DNA from: CAYUYM01 sp964449305
GTDB taxonomy: Bacteria > Bacteroidota > Ignavibacteria > SZUA-365 > CAYQST01
Assembly (NCBI GenBank): GCA_964449305.1
Contig: CAYUYM010000107.1
Coordinates: 1-12,261, forward strand
Direction of reading: 5' to 3'
Length of the DNA: 12,261 nt
In this document: positions 1-7,537 of the stretch, piece after piece
Layout of the letters: each line of letters starts with the position of its first letter
Numbering within the stretch: the first letter of the stretch is position 1
Translations under genes and position numbers: made by a program
The notes under the pieces: model-generated
Databases searched by the model: none
Told to the model about the DNA's origin: nothing
What the model saw: only the letters and a program-made list of their open reading frames with translations

Positions 1-62
<62 letters not shown>

Positions 63-80
63 ATGGACTCAATGAGCTTT

Positions 81-111
81 CAAACTTACGGAATGGATAA
101 AGGCAAGTCAA
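81..111 (-). promoter_or_regulatory. Promoter of the tRNA-Asn gene
   Basis: On the minus strand, TTGACT (111-106) is followed by 17 bases and then TAAGTTTG (88-81). TTGACT is close to a sigma-70 -35 box. TAAGTTTG matches the Bacteroidota -7 consensus TAnnTTTG exactly. Transcription would begin around position 73-76, which leaves a leader of about 12 bases before the tRNA 5' end at 62. The motifs, spacing and placement are all consistent. The start site itself is inferred. Confidence 0.72.
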
Positions 112-384
112 GAGCTGGTATGGAAAAAATGAGGCCGAATGCAGGGGAGAAAAAACAGACCATGGTGATGGCCAACCTTGCATTTCGCCGGGGGGAGATG
201 TATGTTCCGCTTGCTGATTGCTCAATGCCATCAAGGCGTTGAGGATATTTTCTATCTGAAAAATCTGTATGTGAAGACGGCAGTCTTTGGCTTTCGTGTA
301 ACCATGGATGAAGAAACCAGACGTTCGATGCATCCTCTCACAACAACAAAGCGACTTACATACATGGTGCTTTCATCTTTTTCC
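112..384. other. Intergenic gap with no supported gene
   Basis: This is the stretch between the tRNA promoter and the ribosome binding site of the lipoprotein gene. It is visibly richer in A and T than the genes to its right. Small open frames exist, such as one reaching from 202 into the lipoprotein gene at 420, which has a purine-rich stretch about 10 bases upstream of its ATG. Their translations have no recognisable motif, and the frame collides with the lipoprotein start. The promoter for the 398-8587 cluster should lie here, but I could not find a convincing pair of boxes. A 5' leader or small RNA cannot be excluded. Confidence 0.5.
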
Positions 385-387
385 AAA

Positions 388-393
388 AGGAGG
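388..393 (+). promoter_or_regulatory. Ribosome binding site of the DUF4397 lipoprotein gene
   Basis: AGGAGG, inside the longer purine run AAAAGGAGGAA, ends four bases before the ATG at 398. It settles the start in favour of 398 rather than the in-frame ATG at 308. Confidence 0.85.
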
Positions 394-397
394 AACT

Positions 398-1117
398 ATG
401 CAACAAAAGCTGCTACGTAAAACTGGCATGCTGGGTTTCGTGGTGACGGTCATGGGTGTTCTGCTCGTGGGCTGTCTCGAAGAACCTACCATCCCTGTCA
501 TCGAAAAGATGACGTCCCCGGTGCGGTATGTCATGGCGATCCCGGATGCGCCCGCGCTGGACCTCTGGGTCGACAGCGTCAGGATTGCCCAGAATCTGAA
601 GTACAAGGATGTGCTCCCGTACACGACGATCAATTCCGGTGACAGGTGGTACCGTCTGGTGCCGGCAAATCAGGACACATCCAAGGCGATTTTCCGTGCA
701 AAGATCACGGTCCGTTCGCTGACCAAGATCACCACCGTGTTTGCCGGTTCTGCAGCCGACCCGGGCCTGCTCGATACGCAGGAGCGCTTCACGTATTCCA
801 ATGAGAGCGCCAAGCTCCACGATTCGACCGATGTGAAGCTGATCAACGTGAACATGAGCGTCGGCGAAGTGGATCTCATTGATGTGATCACCGGTGGCGA
901 TGTTGCCCGGATCACCAAGGTGAACTCGGGATCATTGTCCGGCTACAAGAAGATCAACTCGGGAAGCCACAAGTTCACTGTTGTCACCTCGACGGGCAGC
1001 ATCGAGGTCATTCCGAACTTCGAGACCGTCCTCACCACAGGATATCGTCATTCCTACATCCTCGTTGGCGATGCGTCCTCCGCTGAACTGCTGAAGCTTC
1101 AGGACGATCCATATTGA
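398..1117 (+). CDS. DUF4397-like outer-membrane lipoprotein
   Basis: This encodes a 239-residue lipoprotein, probably anchored in the outer membrane. The start at 398 follows a strong AGGAGG. It also places a basic N-terminus (KLLRK) directly before a hydrophobic stretch and the lipobox LVGC, with the lipidated cysteine at residue 26. An upstream in-frame ATG at 308 would bury this signal behind 30 polar residues. After the cysteine come L-E-E-P, and acidic residues there loosely recall surface-export signals of Bacteroidota lipoproteins (weak). The mature part appears to be two related beta-rich repeats, about 42-118 and 144-226. The first opens VRYVMAIPDAPALDLWVD, typical of DUF4397 domains. 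No catalytic residues are visible. It is the first gene of the envelope cluster, 112 bases upstream of the receptor start. A role as an accessory surface lipoprotein of that receptor is inference from position only. Confidence 0.82.
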   Translation: MQQKLLRKTGMLGFVVTVMGVLLVGCLEEPTIPVIEKMTSPVRYVMAIPDAPALDLWVDSVRIAQNLKYKDVLPYTTINSGDRWYRLVPANQDTSKAIFRAKITVRSLTKITTVFAGSAADPGLLDTQERFTYSNESAKLHDSTDVKLINVNMSVGEVDLIDVITGGDVARITKVNSGSLSGYKKINSGSHKFTVVTSTGSIEVIPNFETVLTTGYRHSYILVGDASSAELLKLQDDPY

Positions 1118-1124
1118 TCGGACA

Positions 1125-1150
1125 CCGGCCGCCCCGCGGGGGGAGACCGG
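1125..1150 (+). other. GC-rich stem-loop between lipoprotein and receptor genes
   Basis: CCGG (1125-1128) can pair with CCGG (1147-1150), and CCCC (1132-1135) with GGGG (1140-1143). One further C-G pair and two mismatches lie between, with a four-base loop. No T-run follows, so it is not a standard intrinsic terminator. It begins 8 bases after the lipoprotein stop and could stabilise or process the transcript, or weakly attenuate it. Pairing was judged by eye only. Confidence 0.35.
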
Positions 1151-1218
1151 GCACCCTGACTCGCAGCGCACAACAACGAACAAACAACGAGAAATGAACC
1201 AAAACATGTCTAGTATAG

Positions 1219-1225
1219 AAGGAGG
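1219..1225 (+). promoter_or_regulatory. Ribosome binding site of the TonB-dependent receptor gene
   Basis: AAGGAGG ends four bases before the ATG at 1230. It rules out the in-frame ATGs at 1194 and 1206, which lie upstream of it and would put polar residues ahead of the signal peptide. Confidence 0.85.
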
Positions 1226-1229
1226 ATTT

Positions 1230-4181
1230 ATGCATCGTAGGATACTGTTTGGCGTCCTGTGCCTCTTCCTCTTCCCGATGATTCTATCAGCCCAGACCGG
1301 TAAGATCTCTGGAAGAGTGACGGACAAGGAAACCGGCGAACCACTGGTTGCCGCCAACGTCGTCATCGAGGGAACATCCCGTGGCGCCTCGACGAATGTC
1401 AACGGTGAATTCGTCATTCTGAGCGTGCCCATCGGAAAGGTCACCCTCATCTGCAAGTATGTGGGATACAACCCGCAGACCATCAGTGGCATCCTCGTCC
1501 GAAGCAACGAGACGACGACGAAGGATTTCCAGCTGACCTCGGATGCGGTCAAGATTGAAGCGAAGGAAGTGGTCGCCGAGCGGCCGCTCGTGAATACCAA
1601 CCAGACGAACAATGCAGCGGTCATCACCCAGGACGAGATCGAGAACATGCCCGTTCGTGGCGTCGAGTCGATCGTCGCCCTTCAGGCCGGCATCGTGCAG
1701 CAGGGGGGGACCATCTACGTCCGCGGCTCCCGCGCCGATGCAGTCGGCTACGTGGTTGACGGAACGAATGTGAACAACCCGCTCACCGGCGGCCGCTCCC
1801 TCACCGTCATCCACAACGCCATCGCCGAAGTGAACTTCCAGGCAGGTGGCTATTCCGCAGAATTCGGCGGCGCCAACGCCGGCCTTATCAGCACCACCAC
1901 CCGCACGGGTACGCGCAAGCTGCAGATCGGCTTCGAAGCCTACACCGACAGCTGGGGCGACCTGGGCGAGAAGACCCTCGGCACATACAGCTACCATTCG
2001 AGCCAGTATTCGTTGACCGTCGGCGGTCCGATCTGGGGCCCGTTGAAGTTCTTTGTCGCCGGGCAGAACTCGTTCACCCGCACGCCGATCACCTGGCGCC
2101 AGCCCATCACCATCTCCGACATGTACGACAAGCTTCTCATGCAGACGGCCGCCAATGCGGCTTTGTCGGAGGATCAGCAAACGAAGGAGGGCATCTTCGA
2201 TCCGCAGCAGGGTGCCACGGCCAAAAAGGAGACGATCAAGTTCCCCGGTGGATACTACATCAATGCCGCCAGCCAGTCCTGGGCCTTCAACGGCAACGTG
2301 ACGGCGGATCTCAATCCGATCAACATCCGCGTCGGTGGATCGTATTCCTACGGAACGAGCCGCGATGGTGCGACCATGACCACGCAGCTCAACGAGCGCC
2401 GCGTCGGCCTCAACGAGAGCGAGAACTACGCCGTCAACTTCAAGTGGACCCATCTTCTCACCACGAGCACGTTCTATGAGATCATGGTCAACTACTTCGG
2501 CAACTATGGTGTCAGCATGGATCCCGATCACAAGCACGACATCTTTGCCTATGGCGATTCCATCGCGAATGCCAAGTATGGCTACATGTGGCGCGGTGAC
2601 GGCCTCCCACAGGTCAGCAACAGCATGTATGGCCTCGTGAGTTTCACCCCCTTCGGCAGCCCGATGTCCGACTATGCCAAGACCCGTTTCAACTCGATCC
2701 AGGCAAAGTTGAACTTCGTGCATCAGATCGGTCGCACCCACGAAATCAAGGTCGGCGGTGAATACACCAGCTATCTCATCCGCAGCTACGGCGTCGGCGA
2801 TCCGACCACCCTCTTTGGATTCCGCCGCAGCAACCCGGATGCCACCGATCTCCAGATCGCGGTCAACTCCCGGTACAACTTCTATGGCTACGATCAGTGG
2901 GGCAATGCCATCGAGGATGGCATCGACGGTCCCAAGAAGCCGAAGTTTGCCGCCGCCTACGTGCTCGACAAGATCGAGCTCGAGGACCTCGTGTTGAACA
3001 TCGGTCTGCGCTATGACTACATCAACACCGATTCCCGCGAGTTCAAGGATCCCAACAAGGTCGTGTTCGACAAGAACGGCCTCATCGACGAGTCCAATTT
3101 CAAGGATGTGAAATCGTCGGAGACCATCAGCCCGCGTATCGGTTTCTCCTTCCCGGTCACCGAACAGACCGTGTTCTATGCCCAGTATGGCCTCTTCGTC
3201 CAGCAGTCCCGTCTGCGCGATGTGTACCTCGGCAACGCCGTGAGCTCCAGCAACATTCGTGGTGGCTATGCCATCGAGACCCCTGTGGGCTTCGGTCTTC
3301 AGCCGGAAAAGACAACGCAGTACGACTTCGGCTTCCGCCAGCAGATCGGTGACAACCTCGCCTTCGACATCGGCGCCTTCTACAAGGACATCAAGGATCA
3401 GATCCAGCAGCGTCAGATTCCTGCCGCCTCCGGAGCCCAGCACGGCGCCTACTATGCATGGGTCAACGGCGACTTTGCGACCACCGCCGGTGTGTCGTTC
3501 AAGATCGATCTCCGCCGTGTGGAGCGCCTCCAGGCATCCTTCGACTACACCTACAGCGATGCCCGCGGCACGGGTTCCAGCCCGTCGTCCTCGTTCTACG
3601 CTCTGTGGCAGTCCCCGACAGAAACCCCGTATCTCCCGAAATACATCATGCCTCTCGGCTTCGATCAGACGCATCGTGGTGCGGTCAACGTCGATTACCG
3701 TTTCGCGAAGGATGATGGTCCCGCCATCGGTGATATCAAGTTCCTCGAGCGTGCCGGCCTGAACCTGCTGTTCCAGTTCAACAGCGGTCATCCCTACACC
3801 CGCATCGACGAGTTCAGCTTTGGAAACCGCCATCAGCCGGTCGAAGCCCTGAATTCCTCGCGTACTCCTTGGAACTTCCAGCTCGATGCCCGTCTCGACA
3901 AGACCGTGACCATTGGTCCGCTCGACGTCAACTTCTACATCTGGGTTGTCAACATCCTTGGCATCAAGAACGTGACCAACGTGTTCGCCACCTCGGGCAG
4001 CGCGTCGGACAACGGCTACCTTGCCACCGAAGACGGCCAGAAGCTCACCGCCAACTATGCCAAGTATGGTGAGGTCTTCGCCCAGCTGTACAAGGACCTG
4101 TACTATCAGCTCGGCATCATGAATGCCGGTGTCTACGGCACGCCGCGCCAGATCTATCTGGGCATGCGGATCGACTTCTGA
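1230..4181 (+). CDS. TonB-dependent outer-membrane receptor with carboxypeptidase-regulatory-like domain
   Basis: This is a 983-residue outer-membrane beta-barrel receptor. In this family, such proteins take up large substrates or interact with surface proteins using TonB/ExbBD energy. Residues 1-22 form a signal peptide (basic MHRR, hydrophobic core, likely cut after SAQ). Residues about 24-105 form a carboxypeptidase-regulatory-like beta domain (GKISGRVTDKETGEPL, then GTSRGASTNVNGEF). The plug domain is about 120-228, with VITQDEIENMPVRG, IYVRGSRAD and YVVDGTNVNNPL. The rest is an aromatic-rich barrel that ends in the terminal phenylalanine typical of outer-membrane proteins. No TonB box can be pinned down. 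No SusD-like gene follows, so it is not a classical SusCD pair. Instead it is followed after 66 bases by a T9SS-sorted protein, which suggests a joint surface role. The substrate is unknown. Confidence 0.93.
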   Translation: MHRRILFGVLCLFLFPMILSAQTGKISGRVTDKETGEPLVAANVVIEGTSRGASTNVNGEFVILSVPIGKVTLICKYVGYNPQTISGILVRSNETTTKDFQLTSDAVKIEAKEVVAERPLVNTNQTNNAAVITQDEIENMPVRGVESIVALQAGIVQQGGTIYVRGSRADAVGYVVDGTNVNNPLTGGRSLTVIHNAIAEVNFQAGGYSAEFGGANAGLISTTTRTGTRKLQIGFEAYTDSWGDLGEKTLGTYSYHSSQYSLTVGGPIWGPLKFFVAGQNSFTRTPITWRQPITISDMYDKLLMQTAANAALSEDQQTKEGIFDPQQGATAKKETIKFPGGYYINAASQSWAFNGNVTADLNPINIRVGGSYSYGTSRDGATMTTQLNERRVGLNESENYAVNFKWTHLLTTSTFYEIMVNYFGNYGVSMDPDHKHDIFAYGDSIANAKYGYMWRGDGLPQVSNSMYGLVSFTPFGSPMSDYAKTRFNSIQAKLNFVHQIGRTHEIKVGGEYTSYLIRSYGVGDPTTLFGFRRSNPDATDLQIAVNSRYNFYGYDQWGNAIEDGIDGPKKPKFAAAYVLDKIELEDLVLNIGLRYDYINTDSREFKDPNKVVFDKNGLIDESNFKDVKSSETISPRIGFSFPVTEQTVFYAQYGLFVQQSRLRDVYLGNAVSSSNIRGGYAIETPVGFGLQPEKTTQYDFGFRQQIGDNLAFDIGAFYKDIKDQIQQRQIPAASGAQHGAYYAWVNGDFATTAGVSFKIDLRRVERLQASFDYTYSDARGTGSSPSSSFYALWQSPTETPYLPKYIMPLGFDQTHRGAVNVDYRFAKDDGPAIGDIKFLERAGLNLLFQFNSGHPYTRIDEFSFGNRHQPVEALNSSRTPWNFQLDARLDKTVTIGPLDVNFYIWVVNILGIKNVTNVFATSGSASDNGYLATEDGQKLTANYAKYGEVFAQLYKDLYYQLGIMNAGVYGTPRQIYLGMRIDF

Positions 4182-4234
4182 TCAGCTGATGACCGGGAAA
4201 TTCCAAATGATGAACAATGAGAATCATTTACATA

Positions 4235-4240
4235 GGAGAG
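4235..4240 (+). promoter_or_regulatory. Ribosome binding site of the giant T9SS protein gene
   Basis: GGAGAG lies seven bases before the ATG at 4248. A TTG in frame at 4242 would be only one base from it, so ATG at 4248 is the better start. Confidence 0.7.
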
Positions 4241-4247
4241 ATTGGGC

Positions 4248-7200
4248 ATGAATAAGCTCACAGCATTGCTGCTTGTAGTGCTCCTTCTGGGGTTCACCAC
4301 CGTGGCTTCGGCGGATTCCCCCAAGGGTGGCGGCGACAAGCAGGGCAATACAACATTGAAGAAGACAACGTCGAACGACGCATACGACTTCATATCCATC
4401 AACAACTGCCTCATGTGGCTGTCCAACAATGGCTGCATGTCCCACAATCCCTCGACCGATGCATCCGGCTTCGAATGGCCGAAGGCCGCTGGAAAGTATG
4501 CCATCTTCGAGGATGGTCTGGTTTGGGGTGGCACAGTGCAGGGCGAAGTCCGCGTTGGCGGCTCCACCTATCGTTACGGCCTCCAGGCAGGTCCCATCCT
4601 CGCCGATGGAACGGCGGCTGATCCCTCCGATCCGCGCTATCGCATCTTCAAGGTCCGCAAGGTCGATAATGATGAGTTCGAGCGGATGACTTCCGACGAA
4701 CAGAAACGCCTCCGGACGGATTTCCTCGAATGGCCGGCGGCCAACGGTGCCCCGTGGGTCGATGCCGACAACAACGGCACCTATACTCCCAACTTTGATG
4801 ACTATCTTTCAGGCAAGGCCACCGACACACCGAAGTTCATCGGTGACGAGGTCATCTGGTTCGTGTCGAACGATCTCGATGCATCGCGCACCTCGAACCT
4901 CTATGGCACCTCGCCGGTCGGCCTCGAAGTTCACACCCTCGTGTGGGCCTACAACCAGACCGGTCCCCTCGGCAACATTGTGTTCACGAAATACACCTTC
5001 ATCAACAAGGGTGTGAACAACTACGACAACGTCTACGTGTCGAAATGGTCGGATCCCGATCTCGGCGATGCGAACGACGATTTCGTCGGCATCGACACCC
5101 TGCTGAGCCTTGGCTACGTGTACAACGGCTACGCGGTGGACGGTATCTATGGCGTGCCTCCCGCAGCCGGCTACGACTTCTTCCAGGGTCCGATCGTCCG
5201 GAGCCCGGGCAGCGTGGCACACTGGAACTTTGGCCTGAAGGAGGGCTACACAAACCTTCCGGTGAGCACCTTTGCCTTCTACATCAACGGCAACTCCATC
5301 TACACTGATCCGGATCTCGGCACGCCGAACGGTGCGGTGATGATGTACAACTACCAGAGGGGCTTCCTCTGGAATGGCAATCCCTACATCGATCCCTCGA
5401 CTGGTCTGAACTCGAAGGTCTGCCTTGCAGGCGACCCCCTGAAGAAGACCGGCTGGGTTGATGGACTCCTCCATGCTCCCGGTGATCGCCGCTTCCTCAT
5501 GACCGCCGGTCCGTTCACCCTGGCCAAGGGCGACACGCAGGAAGTCGTGGTCTCCACCATCGTGGCCCGCGGTTCCGACCGCCTGTCGAGCCTCCAGGTG
5601 TTGAAGTATTACGATCGCTTTGCCCAGCTTGCGTTCGACAACAACTTCGATCTGCCCAAGGCACCGCCCGTGCCGAAGGTGAACGTCTCCCTCCAGGATG
5701 CGAAGATCATGCTCTATTGGGGCGATCCCAAGTCCGCCGCGACGACCGAGAAGTTCAACGATCGCGGGTACAAGTTCGAAGGCTACAACATCTATCAGTT
5801 CCCCGCCAAGAGCAGCACGCTGTCGCAGGGCAAGCGCCTCGCCACGTATGATGTGAAGAACGATGTCACCACGATCTTCGACGAGGTGATCGATCCGAAT
5901 TCCGGCGCCGTGGTGCAGCTTCCCGTCCAGTTCGGCACCGACATCGGTCTGACACACACCTTTGAGATCTCGAAGGACGCACTCCTCGACCGCCCGCTTG
6001 TCAACAACCAGCCGTATTACTTTGCGGTCACCACGTACTCGTTCAATGGTGATCCTGAAGCCACTCCGCGCCAGCTCGAGTCCTCACCGGTGATCTTCGA
6101 AGTGCGTCCCCAGCTCCCCGAGCCGGGCTTCCGCTTCGGGGTGACCTACAACGGCACGATCGCCACCTCGCATCCATCGGGTTCCTCAACGGGCAAGGTG
6201 CTGGTCACCGCAATCGACCCGATGAAGCTCAACGGCCATTCGTATGAAGTGACGTTCTCGCCCATGGGACAGGTGGATTCCCCGTATGATGGTGACGGCG
6301 ACGGCACAGCCGACACCGTTCTCATTCTGCAGAACTATGCAGCATGGAATCTCCGCGACATGACCGACAACAAGCTGATCGTGGACAAGAGCGACAAGTT
6401 CGTCGGTGGTGAAGGCGATTATTACACCGTGGATGGATTCAAGATCGGCTGCAAGGGCTCCGGCTTCTACAGCCAGTACGTGATCCTTGGCGACGCCGCT
6501 TCGGGCAACAACGAGATCCTGTCGCGTGAGTATATTGGTGGAATCCAGCCCTACTGTCCGGTCAATGGCGACAACAACTGCGCAGGTGGGTATGACTGGG
6601 AGACCGGCTACCTCTTCTTTGGCAGCGCCATTCCGGGTTACCAGGTCAACAAGATCGTGGAGATCCGCTTCAGCAAGACGAAGACCTCCAAGGGCTACTG
6701 CTACACCCGCGGAGCCTCTCCGAGTTATGGCTTCACCGGGTACTTCGACTGCATGTTCACCGTGTGGGATGTGAGCAACCCTGCCACGCCTCGTCAGTTG
6801 TCGTTCGTGTTTGTCGAGCAGCAGGGTGTCGCGGCCCAGGATCATACGTGGGCACCAAGTCAGACTGCCACCGACCGCGAATATCTGTTCATCCTCGATG
6901 AAACCTACTCCGATACGCCGAACCCCACCTACTCCTCACCTGGCTATCTCTTCAATGCACGGGCACCGGAAATGCCGATCATCTACGCGTCCTGGTTCAT
7001 CCAGCGCCAGAACTACGGCACCAAATTTCCATGGAGAGAAGGCGACACATGGCGCATCACGCCGAATGTGGCCTTCGCCGGCGACGATAAATTCACGTTC
7101 ACAACTCCGTCTCCTACGTACGTCAGGACCAGGGCCCAGGAAGACATCGTCAAGATCAACGTCTTCCCGAATCCGTACGTCGGGTCGAACGCGCAGGAAC

Positions 7201-7463
7201 TCAACAAGTACCAGCGCTTCGTCAACTTCAACCACCTTCCGCCGAAGGCCAACTTCCGCATCTACACGCTCGCCGGAACCCTCGTGCGTTCCTTCAAGAA
7301 GGACGATGCATCGCAGTATGCGAAGTGGGATCTCAACAATGACAACGGTCTTCCCATTGGCAGCGGAATGTACATCATCCACATCGACATGCCGGATCTG
7401 GGCGTCGAAAAGATCCTCAAGCTTGGTGTGACGATGGAAACCCAGTATCTCGACCGCATCTGA
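4248..7463 (+). CDS. Giant secreted surface protein with T9SS-type C-terminal sorting domain
   Basis: This is a 1071-residue extracytoplasmic protein of unknown function. Residues 1-22 are a signal peptide with an ASA cleavage motif. The N-terminal half is a large beta-rich region that I cannot assign to a characterised fold. It has acidic, probably calcium-binding loops: DADNNGTY at 172-179, and the DPDLGDANDD stretch. Residues about 472-618 look like a fibronectin type III-like module, starting near PPVPKVNVS. Another calcium-type loop, DGDGDGTAD, lies at 681-689. The last 105 residues (967-1071) begin IVKINVFPNPY and contain FRIYTLAGTLVRSF, WDLNNDNGLPIGSGMYIIHI and KILKLGV. This is the layout of type A T9SS sorting domains or FlgD-like Ig folds. 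Several cysteines suggest disulfides. Unlike a minimal type A domain, it continues for about ten residues after KILKLGV. Secretion through T9SS is a family-based inference. It lies between a TonB receptor gene and a PorV/PorQ-like gene. Confidence 0.87.
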   Translation: MNKLTALLLVVLLLGFTTVASADSPKGGGDKQGNTTLKKTTSNDAYDFISINNCLMWLSNNGCMSHNPSTDASGFEWPKAAGKYAIFEDGLVWGGTVQGEVRVGGSTYRYGLQAGPILADGTAADPSDPRYRIFKVRKVDNDEFERMTSDEQKRLRTDFLEWPAANGAPWVDADNNGTYTPNFDDYLSGKATDTPKFIGDEVIWFVSNDLDASRTSNLYGTSPVGLEVHTLVWAYNQTGPLGNIVFTKYTFINKGVNNYDNVYVSKWSDPDLGDANDDFVGIDTLLSLGYVYNGYAVDGIYGVPPAAGYDFFQGPIVRSPGSVAHWNFGLKEGYTNLPVSTFAFYINGNSIYTDPDLGTPNGAVMMYNYQRGFLWNGNPYIDPSTGLNSKVCLAGDPLKKTGWVDGLLHAPGDRRFLMTAGPFTLAKGDTQEVVVSTIVARGSDRLSSLQVLKYYDRFAQLAFDNNFDLPKAPPVPKVNVSLQDAKIMLYWGDPKSAATTEKFNDRGYKFEGYNIYQFPAKSSTLSQGKRLATYDVKNDVTTIFDEVIDPNSGAVVQLPVQFGTDIGLTHTFEISKDALLDRPLVNNQPYYFAVTTYSFNGDPEATPRQLESSPVIFEVRPQLPEPGFRFGVTYNGTIATSHPSGSSTGKVLVTAIDPMKLNGHSYEVTFSPMGQVDSPYDGDGDGTADTVLILQNYAAWNLRDMTDNKLIVDKSDKFVGGEGDYYTVDGFKIGCKGSGFYSQYVILGDAASGNNEILSREYIGGIQPYCPVNGDNNCAGGYDWETGYLFFGSAIPGYQVNKIVEIRFSKTKTSKGYCYTRGASPSYGFTGYFDCMFTVWDVSNPATPRQLSFVFVEQQGVAAQDHTWAPSQTATDREYLFILDETYSDTPNPTYSSPGYLFNARAPEMPIIYASWFIQRQNYGTKFPWREGDTWRITPNVAFAGDDKFTFTTPSPTYVRTRAQEDIVKINVFPNPYVGSNAQELNKYQRFVNFNHLPPKANFRIYTLAGTLVRSFKKDDASQYAKWDLNNDNGLPIGSGMYIIHIDMPDLGVEKILKLGVTMETQYLDRI

Positions 7464-7523
7464 GGCGGGTACGGGTGCCAATGGTTGACCTGAACATCAT
7501 TGTTGTGAACTCAATTTATCAAT

Positions 7524-7529
7524 AAGGAG
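7524..7529 (+). promoter_or_regulatory. Ribosome binding site of the PorV/PorQ-family gene
   Basis: AAGGAG is followed by two in-frame ATGs, at 7532 (two bases away) and 7538 (eight bases away). Spacing favours 7538. Confidence 0.65.
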
Positions 7530-7537
7530 ATATGTTT

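Noticed and set aside
244..253. The 10-base string GATATTTTCT also occurs at 8640-8649, hinting at a shared promoter element
   Set aside because: No matching upstream element at constant distance in either place. The second copy is part of the terminator, and a chance repeat of this length is plausible.
202..420. Small open frame before the lipoprotein gene with an upstream GGGGGGAG
   Set aside because: The translation has no recognisable feature, it overlaps the lipoprotein start, and the site is about ten bases away with an intervening ATG. Coding cannot be supported.
1287..3833. 848-codon open frame on the minus strand, antisense to the TonB receptor gene
   Set aside because: It has no ribosome site, signal or recognisable motif, and its composition (rich in D, V, G, A, E, L) is what codon bias of the opposite GC-rich gene produces. 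The plus-strand receptor is unambiguous.
4181..4190. Palindrome ATCAGCTGAT after the receptor stop codon as an operator
   Set aside because: It is a single short palindrome overlapping the stop codon, with no second copy near the other gene starts.
4809..5957. 382-codon open frame on the minus strand, antisense to the giant T9SS protein gene
   Set aside because: Same shadow effect, with no motifs. Other long antisense frames (6186-6845, 9150-10022, 10116-10913) were dropped for the same reason.
7485..7520. Possible promoter (TTGACC) before the PorV/PorQ-like gene
   Set aside because: No acceptable -10 or TAnnTTTG element lies at a usual distance; the best hexamers match poorly.
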